Assembly: GCA_017613485.1 (NCBI GenBank)
Contig: JAGADS010000260.1
Span: forward strand, 1 to 11,688
Length of the DNA: 11,688 nucleotides
Direction: 5' to 3'
Source: Treponema sp.
GTDB lineage: Bacteria; Spirochaetota; Spirochaetia; Treponematales; Treponemataceae
Shown: positions 6,955 through 11,688 of the stretch, in pieces
Layout of the letters: the number at the start of each line of letters is the position of its first letter
Numbering within the stretch: position 1 is the stretch's first letter
Translations under genes and position numbers: made by a program
Notes under the pieces: model-generated
Seen by the model: the letters and a program-made list of their open reading frames with translations, nothing else
The model's database searches: none
What the model was told of the DNA's origin: nothing

Positions 6955-7506
6955 TTGTTAATAGATAAGAAAGAGATCAGCGAAATCCATTGTGATGATC
7001 CTGATGACTTTAGAAAACTGTATGATGCCACGATGCAGCTGCTTTTTAAGGTTGCCTTCCGGGTTGTGGAAGATGAGGAAGCGGCTGAGGATTTGGTGCA
7101 TGACTCGTACATTAAGGCCAATGAAAAAAAGCTTGTTTTCCCAAGTCTTGATGATGCCAAATTCTGGCTTATACGCGTTGTTAAAAATGCGTCCCTGAAT
7201 TATGCAAAAAGAAAGACAAGGGAGGCAAAGGCATATCACAAGGCTTTGTATGAGGGTCGCCAGCAGATGGACAGCGGAGAAGTGGATCTTCTTAAGTCTG
7301 AGACAGTTGATAAGGTCAAGGCGGCTCTTGATTTGCTGCCGGAAAAACTTAGGGAAGTGCTTGTCCTTCGTGAATACGGGGATATGAATTATAAGGAAAT
7401 TGGCCAGATGCTCGGTATTACCGAAGGAAATGTTAAAGTCCGGGTATTCCGTGCGCGGGAACAGTTAATAAAATTGATAGGAGAAGACGATGTCTACATG
7501 TCCTGA
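6955..7506 (+). CDS. ECF-type RNA polymerase sigma factor (sigma-70 family, group 4)
   Basis: A 183-residue protein with only the two domains of extracytoplasmic-function sigma factors. Region 2 spans about 20-88, with LLFKVAFRVVEDEEAAEDLVHDSYIKA for core binding and the -10 recognition helix near FWLIRVVKNASLNYAKRK. Region 4 spans about 118-175, where LPEKLREVLVLRE and NYKEIGQMLGITEGNVKVRVFRAREQL form the -35-binding helix-turn-helix. The TTG start is chosen because AGAGG is 7 bases upstream and no better start keeps region 2 intact. Its last 17 bases overlap the next gene, a membrane anti-sigma factor, the usual arrangement in which the anti-sigma holds the sigma at the membrane until a signal arrives. 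It corresponds by position to the factor I recall as rpoE (TP0092) in T. pallidum, from memory. Confidence 0.92.
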   Translation: MLIDKKEISEIHCDDPDDFRKLYDATMQLLFKVAFRVVEDEEAAEDLVHDSYIKANEKKLVFPSLDDAKFWLIRVVKNASLNYAKRKTREAKAYHKALYEGRQQMDSGEVDLLKSETVDKVKAALDLLPEKLREVLVLREYGDMNYKEIGQMLGITEGNVKVRVFRAREQLIKLIGEDDVYMS

Positions 7507-8263
7507 AACAGATATTCATTCAATCTATCTCGATAACGAACTGCCGGCAGCCTATGTAGCTGACTATGAGGCCCACATTGCAGAGTGCCCGAAGTGCAGG
7601 GCAAAGCTTGAGAAACTGCGCATGATGCACAGTGTTTTCAGCAGTGACTCAAAGAGCATGGAGCTTTCACAGCGTGATCTGGACAACAGTTTTGAACGCC
7701 TACAGGCACGTCTTTCATATTCAAGGCATACAAAAAATGAGCGTGTCCTTACGTTCAGTCCGAAAAAGGCTGTTTATGCACTTGCAGGAGCGGCGGCAGC
7801 ACTGGCAATTTTTGTTCTTCCAGCTAAATTCACAAATAAATCTGCCCCTGTTCAGGAAGCTGTTGCTTCAGTTCCACAGCTTGCACTTGTAAACAAGGTT
7901 TCATATCCTTCAAATGTACCGATTCACATGGATGGCGAAATCAGTCCGGAATCACTTGGCAATCTTTTTGCAGACGGAGAGCTTGTTGATACCGACGTGG
8001 GAATCAGCCCGATCAGGACACAGATCGGAACAATGGGATATACGAACCCTGTGATAACACCGGTCGGCATGACGACAGGACAGCAGATGCAGCAGGACAG
8101 CATGGTTCTGAAGATAAACGGACAGGATGCCTTCATTCTCCAGCCGATTATGAATCAGTCCCAGCCAATAACAGGAGAAGGAAGTATTGATGAGCAGAAT
8201 ACTTTCTCTGTTGAATTTCTTTACGGACAGTTTTATTTTAAGGCCCAGGGTGGCGGAAAGTGA
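7490..8263 (+). CDS. Membrane anti-sigma factor with HxxxCxxC motif
   Basis: A 257-residue single-pass membrane protein. The cytoplasmic N-terminus (1-90) has the zinc anti-sigma fold pattern: IYLDNELPAAYVADYEAHIAECPKC, with His29-x3-Cys33-x2-Cys36 and possible further ligands Cys4 or His10. A membrane span follows at about 94-111 (VYALAGAAAALAIFVLP). The outer part, 112-257, is unlike anything I recognise; it is Gln/Met/Pro-rich in the middle and ends in beta-rich sequence. The N-terminal part would bind and silence the ECF sigma factor encoded just upstream. The ATG has AGGAGA 5 bases before it and lies inside the sigma gene (17-bp overlap), and its stop overlaps the next start by 4 bp (GTGA), so the three proteins are probably made in fixed ratio. 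Confidence 0.85.
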   Translation: MSTCPETDIHSIYLDNELPAAYVADYEAHIAECPKCRAKLEKLRMMHSVFSSDSKSMELSQRDLDNSFERLQARLSYSRHTKNERVLTFSPKKAVYALAGAAAALAIFVLPAKFTNKSAPVQEAVASVPQLALVNKVSYPSNVPIHMDGEISPESLGNLFADGELVDTDVGISPIRTQIGTMGYTNPVITPVGMTTGQQMQQDSMVLKINGQDAFILQPIMNQSQPITGEGSIDEQNTFSVEFLYGQFYFKAQGGGK

Positions 8264-9945
8264 TCTTTAAGGCTATCAGGGAGTTATGGCGCAGATCCCC
8301 CCTTTTTCGTGTGGGGATTTGGCTTGCTCTAATAATAATCGTTTTGTTTTCAATTCCTGTTGCAGGAAAAACAACTAAGAAAAAACCCGAAATCAACGCT
8401 GTAATTCCTCCCACTGGTTCTCCAGGGGATCTTATTGTTATACAGGGAAGCGGTTTTGGAGACACAAAGGAAAACTCCTTTGTAGAGATTTCCGGATCAA
8501 GGATTACTACCAGCGGAATACAGTCTTGGACGGATACAAGCATTGAATTCATTGTTCCATATAATGTACAGGACGGCTTGATTTGTGTTCAGACATCTGC
8601 AGGCCGCTCTGATCCAAGTTTCTTTGCCAATTCAGCAGGAATACCGGTAACTGTGCGCTCTGATCCTAGAATTTCACTTCCGGTGATGGATTCCATAAGT
8701 GTTTCCACTGTGGCAGTCGGAGATTCACTTACTATAATCGGTTCAAATTTCGGAGCTGTAAGATCAGGCTCTCAGGTATTCTTTACGGCAGACCGCAGCC
8801 AGGCATTGAACATAAGCCTGAACGATGATCAGGAATTTATTTCAGCCAGCGAGCAGGATTATGACTATGAGTCATGGTCAGATACTGAGATAAAAGTCCG
8901 TGTTCCCGATGGAGCCGCAACAGGCCCGATCTATGTTCATACTGACAAGGGTAATTCACTCAGGCAGCAGCTTACAGTCAGTGCTCCGGCCGGTAAGAAA
9001 ACGCTTGGTTCTATGAGGACTTTTGTTTTAAAGGTTTCAGCTGATGTTCTGAACAGGGAGATAGAACAGGAAAACCGCATCACATTCTTTATGCCGCGAC
9101 CTGCCCAGTATTATCTTCAGCCCAAAGTTTCGGTGGACGAGGTTGATCCGATTCCTCTTATTCAGGATGATCCCTATGACATGATTCATCAGGTCACGCT
9201 GAATTCGTCAAGTACAGAACAGATACATTTTAACCAGAATTATGTTATAAATGCATTTTCTGTTTCGTCAGGCATTGATTCATCAAAAATTTCAAAATTC
9301 TCATCAAAATCCAGGCTTTTATATTCAGTCTTCACGGCACCGGACAGTTGTGTTCCGTCTGATGATGAGAAAGTCAAGGCGCTTGCTCAGGAATTAATCG
9401 GAAAAAATAAAAATCCCTATTTCCAGGCAAAGGCAATTTACGATTACATGGTTACGAACTATCAGATCCAGGAAGAGGTAAGGACAGGCTCAATTTATGT
9501 CACCGACATGATTGAATCAGGTACCGGCGATGCATACGATTTTGCAATGCTGTTTACTGCCTTATGCCGTGCAGTGGAGATACCGTGTGCATCGATGAGT
9601 GGTGTTCTTGTTGACTCAAATTCCTCATGCAGGGCACACTGGTGGTCTGAGATATATTTTGAGAAATACGGATGGTTCCCGGTTGATGTGGCTCTTGCCG
9701 CAGGCCTCCCGTTCAATTCATTTACGGCGATAGAAAATCCTGTGGAATACTATTTTGGAAATCAGGAAGGACAGCATATCGCATTCAGCCGAAAGGTAAA
9801 TAACCTTAAGCCATCTCTCCTGAACAGCCGTACAGTATACAGACCGCGGACCTATGCACTTCAGTCCATCTGGGAGGAAGCAAGCAACGCAACAGCCAGC
9901 TACAGCTCCCTGTGGAATGATCCTGTGATTGTAGGAATCTACTGA
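8260..9945 (+). CDS. Membrane-anchored IPT/TIG and transglutaminase-like protein, catalytic Cys missing
   Basis: A 561-residue exported protein. Residues about 18-36 are a hydrophobic anchor or signal (GIWLALIIIVLFSIPVAG). Two IPT/TIG immunoglobulin-like domains follow: about 43-133 (PPTGSPGDLIVIQGSGFG) and 141-242 (VAVGDSLTIIGSNFG ... WSDTEIKVRVPDGAATG). Residues about 250-360 are beta-rich and precede a transglutaminase-like core at about 385-480 (YDYMVTNYQI, then DAYDFAMLFTALCRAVEIPC, AHWWSEIYF, YGWFPVDVAL). In that core His460 and Asp476 of the catalytic triad are in place, but the Cys position (CxDxA) is Ala425, so protease or cross-linking activity is not expected. It more likely binds a protein or peptidoglycan. 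The GTG start overlaps the anti-sigma stop codon (GTGA), which ties it to the sigma/anti-sigma pair as sensor, target or effector; that role is inference. Confidence 0.82.
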   Translation: MIFKAIRELWRRSPLFRVGIWLALIIIVLFSIPVAGKTTKKKPEINAVIPPTGSPGDLIVIQGSGFGDTKENSFVEISGSRITTSGIQSWTDTSIEFIVPYNVQDGLICVQTSAGRSDPSFFANSAGIPVTVRSDPRISLPVMDSISVSTVAVGDSLTIIGSNFGAVRSGSQVFFTADRSQALNISLNDDQEFISASEQDYDYESWSDTEIKVRVPDGAATGPIYVHTDKGNSLRQQLTVSAPAGKKTLGSMRTFVLKVSADVLNREIEQENRITFFMPRPAQYYLQPKVSVDEVDPIPLIQDDPYDMIHQVTLNSSSTEQIHFNQNYVINAFSVSSGIDSSKISKFSSKSRLLYSVFTAPDSCVPSDDEKVKALAQELIGKNKNPYFQAKAIYDYMVTNYQIQEEVRTGSIYVTDMIESGTGDAYDFAMLFTALCRAVEIPCASMSGVLVDSNSSCRAHWWSEIYFEKYGWFPVDVALAAGLPFNSFTAIENPVEYYFGNQEGQHIAFSRKVNNLKPSLLNSRTVYRPRTYALQSIWEEASNATASYSSLWNDPVIVGIY

Positions 9946-9980
9946 TTCTAAGCTACCGATTCGAATCTACTGATGATATT
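9939..9980 (+). repeat. Three 14-bp tandem repeats before the lipoprotein gene
   Basis: Three units with exact 14-bp spacing: CTACTGATTCTAAG (9939-9952), CTACCGATTCGAAT (9953-9966) and CTACTGATGATATT (9967-9980). The core CTAC(T/C)GAT is kept in all three, and AATCTACTGAT occurs exactly at 9936-9946 and 9964-9974. The stop codon of the preceding gene lies inside the first unit. The repeats sit just before an AT-rich stretch and the ribosome site of the next gene, where an operator would be expected. Confidence 0.6.
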
Positions 9981-10011
9981 ATAAAAAATATTTTTTTCAG
10001 AATAAAGGAGG
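9977..10011 (+). promoter_or_regulatory. Putative -10 region and strong ribosome site of the lipoprotein gene
   Basis: TATTAT (9977-9982) or the overlapping TATAAA (9980-9985) could be a -10 box, but no sigma-70 -35 box stands 17 bp before either, which would fit a regulated or alternative-sigma promoter. AAAGGAGG at 10004-10011 is a near-perfect Shine-Dalgarno, 5 bases from the ATG at 10017, predicting high translation. Confidence 0.4.
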
Positions 10012-10016
10012 AAAGT

Positions 10017-11333
10017 ATGAAAAAGGTATTTGGTTGTACGGCGGTACTTTTATGCGCGCTTTTTCTGACAGGTTTTACTTCATGTTCTTCTACAATGCAG
10101 TATTTCGGTGTGAAAGGTGTTATAGTTTCGCATGATGGAGTAACTTACACCGGTTCCACTGCAGATTTGGAGATGGATGTTTCTTCTGCTGACAGAACAT
10201 TCAATTTTACGGCGACTTCTAACCCTGTTGAAAACGGTTATCCGATTAAAATCACAGTCATCAATGAGAATGTCGCTCAGGTTGTTCAGGATGAATTTGA
10301 TCTTTCGCAATTTACGATTAAGGGGCTCAGTAAAGGTTACTCGGATATTGTCGTAAACTGCGCCGCCTACAATTTTACATTTGTTTTGTATGTAACTGAC
10401 AGGGCTTCCGGTGTCACAAAGAAAAGCATGGAGGAAAGCCACTTTATTGATTCCACACGCCGCTCAATAGAAAGCGACAAGGCCAAGTATGGCAAAATCA
10501 AGGCGGGAACTTATCTTCCCAAAGGCCAGAAGGATCCAAAGAAAAAGGACATCGTAATGATAGTCATAAACGGCGACAAATGGTATCAGTACAAGAACGG
10601 ATCCCTTACCTCTGCATGCGAATACAGGCTTTACGGAAAAGAGATTTACCTTAATCCTCTTGAATCAGACGGCCGCCTTATCATCAACTGGAATTCATGG
10701 CTCAAGTCTGGAAGAGATGAGGCAAAGGGACAGTTCGTCTATGATGAAAACGCGGGAACCCTGAGCTTTATCAATCCTGCGACACGCTTTAGCTCAAATC
10801 CAAAGGCGGATTCTTCATATAATCCCTATGTCTGGTATTCAGCTAAAAATGAAGCGGCACCTGACCTTGCTTCAAGTTCTTCAACTACAGCTTCAAGTTC
10901 TGCGGGAGGAACTGAGACAAAGCCGAGTGTTGCGATAAAGGACGGATATTACCGCTTTATGCTAACCGGAATTGACCAGGGACTTCTGTACGTAAAGTCC
11001 GGAAAATGGACAATCTACACTGCTGAGACAGATGAGGACTGGGAAAACGCATGGTGGGAGGAACAGTCCAGCGGAACATGCTCATACATCAATTCGGACC
11101 CGGTAAAATGGGTGGATCCGTGGATGGAGGATGCTGAGCCAAAGACATTGAACGGTCCTACTATGGTCTGTAAGGGAAAGACAGAGACTGTATACCTTAA
11201 GTTTGAAAAAGACGCGAACGGAGACTACTTCCAGATTCTTCCGGCTGATTACCGCAAGACAGGCACTGTTTCTTCCTACGACATGTACGTTTACTGCGGA
11301 AATGAAAAGCCTGAGTGCTGTCCTTTCCCATAA
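10017..11333 (+). CDS. Surface or periplasmic lipoprotein with Ig-like (Big2-type) N-terminal region
   Basis: A 438-residue protein. The signal peptide ends in LTGFTS-C with the lipidated Cys at 23. Residues about 33-128 resemble a bacterial Ig-like Big2 domain: ITVINENVAQVVQ, then FTIKGLSKGYSDIVVN and a closing strand. After a charged segment come two loosely similar beta-rich modules: IKAGTYLP ... VINGDKWYQYKNG (161-194) and IKDGYYRFML ... YVKSGKWTIYTAE (307-337). A Ser/Thr-rich linker (285-302) separates them, and the C-terminus carries CGNEKPECC. No enzyme motif was found, so the role is unknown; attachment to the outer or inner membrane as a structural or adhesive protein is possible. 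Its strong ribosome site suggests abundance. It lies 71 bp after the TIG-transglutaminase-like gene, so it may be co-transcribed or have its own promoter. Confidence 0.82.
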   Translation: MKKVFGCTAVLLCALFLTGFTSCSSTMQYFGVKGVIVSHDGVTYTGSTADLEMDVSSADRTFNFTATSNPVENGYPIKITVINENVAQVVQDEFDLSQFTIKGLSKGYSDIVVNCAAYNFTFVLYVTDRASGVTKKSMEESHFIDSTRRSIESDKAKYGKIKAGTYLPKGQKDPKKKDIVMIVINGDKWYQYKNGSLTSACEYRLYGKEIYLNPLESDGRLIINWNSWLKSGRDEAKGQFVYDENAGTLSFINPATRFSSNPKADSSYNPYVWYSAKNEAAPDLASSSSTTASSSAGGTETKPSVAIKDGYYRFMLTGIDQGLLYVKSGKWTIYTAETDEDWENAWWEEQSSGTCSYINSDPVKWVDPWMEDAEPKTLNGPTMVCKGKTETVYLKFEKDANGDYFQILPADYRKTGTVSSYDMYVYCGNEKPECCPFP

Positions 11334-11349
11334 TCTGTTGGAAAGTTGA

Positions 11350-11385
11350 GGACCGTCCTGGATTTTTGCCATTGAAGGGCGGTCC
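11350..11385. terminator. Hairpin terminator between convergent genes
   Basis: GGACCGTCC (11350-11358) pairs with GGGCGGTCC (11377-11385): nine pairs, one of them G-U, with an 18-base loop in which TGG and CCA can pair further. It starts 17 bp after the lipoprotein stop codon and ends 6 bp before the convergent gene's stop codon. On the plus strand only GTGCGTTTAA follows, so the U-tract is poor; it may serve both directions. Confidence 0.55.
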
Positions 11386-11391
11386 GTGCGT

Positions 11392-11688
11392 TTAATTCAG
11401 TTTTTCCTGTAGCCGCTGCCTTATTTCCGGGGTGAAGGCACCGTAAGATATCATGTCCTTCAAGCTGGAGACAAGTTCCTCAGGAAGATTGCTAATTTCA
11501 TCTTTGTTCATTTTAAGAATCATCTGAATTAAATTATCTATATCATCGCCACGACTCTCTTCGCCAGTAAAGCGCTGGTAGAATGACTCCTCAATATCAT
11601 ACAGATTCTCCATCATGCCTGGATCCAGACTCACTTCTATTCCGGTTTTCTCACAGTAATCCTTGAGGAATGCGTAGGTTTTTTCCGA
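11392..11688 (-). CDS. Unknown protein, C-terminal part (5' end beyond the window)
   Basis: The frame is open from the right edge of the window to a TAA at 11394-11392, giving at least 98 residues; the GTG at 11634 is therefore probably internal. The visible part is acidic and helical: it starts SEKTYAFLKDYCEKTGIEV, continues through an Asp/Glu-rich segment (EESRGDDIDNLIQMI) and ends LTPEIRQRL-like as FTPEIRQRLQEKLN. No signal, membrane segment or catalytic motif is visible here. I do not recognise the family; the helical, charged end suggests a cytoplasmic protein. Confidence 0.65.
   Translation of the reverse strand, partial: SEKTYAFLKDYCEKTGIEVSLDPGMMENLYDIEESFYQRFTGEESRGDDIDNLIQMILKMNKDEISNLPEELVSSLKDMISYGAFTPEIRQRLQEKLN

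Noticed and set aside
6741..7160. Minus-strand frame spanning the cysS-sigma junction
   Set aside because: Low-complexity Ser-rich translation, antisense to two clear genes.
9983..9996. AAAAAATATTTTTT palindrome as terminator of the TIG-transglutaminase-like gene
   Set aside because: The stem is A-T only with no G-C pairs, so it would not pause polymerase; more likely AT-rich promoter DNA.
11392..11634. Complete 80-residue gene starting at the GTG at 11634
   Set aside because: The frame continues without a stop to the right edge with protein-like sequence and no ribosome site stands before the GTG.

Overview
The window looks like chromosomal DNA of a spirochaete, most likely a host-associated Treponema. 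Two things point there: several short lipoprotein signal peptides with loose spirochaete-type lipoboxes (such as FFS-C and FTS-C), and a gene order of cyclic-nucleotide-binding protein, murB, cysS, ECF sigma factor and membrane anti-sigma-like protein that I recall from the T. pallidum chromosome around TP0089-TP0093. That recollection comes from memory and was not checked. All coding space is well filled; the longest gap is about 120 bp. No mobile element, CRISPR array, tRNA or rRNA was seen.

Left part (1-1855, plus strand): the 3' part of a PilZ (c-di-GMP receptor) gene with an Ala/Gln-rich coiled tail, followed 12 bp later by a cytoplasmic TPR protein. This pair ends in a 65-bp element made of two perfect hairpins, a REP/MITE-like repeat that also separates it from the convergent operon.

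Middle-left (1856-5285, minus strand): murB is followed by a tightly packed three-gene operon with its own near-consensus sigma-70 promoter (TTGACA, 17 bp, TATACT). It encodes a two-domain cyclic-nucleotide-binding CRP-like protein, a secreted 180-aa protein and a DUF192 lipoprotein. The last genes overlap by 4 bp or are 3 bp apart.

Middle-right (5350-9945, plus strand): cysS starts divergently from murB and is followed by a four-step cassette: ECF sigma factor (TTG start), membrane anti-sigma factor with an HxxxCxxC motif (17-bp overlap), and a membrane-anchored protein with two IPT/TIG domains and a transglutaminase-like domain (4-bp overlap). The transglutaminase-like domain keeps its His and Asp but has Ala where the nucleophilic Cys should be, so it looks like a non-catalytic binding module. 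The overlaps imply coupled synthesis and one envelope-sensing or signalling unit.

Right end (9946-11688): three 14-bp tandem repeats lie before a strongly translated 438-aa lipoprotein with a bacterial Ig-like N-terminal region. A hairpin terminator separates it from a convergent gene that is cut by the window edge.

The most interesting candidate system is the sigma / anti-sigma / TIG-pseudotransglutaminase operon, possibly together with the lipoprotein behind the tandem repeats.
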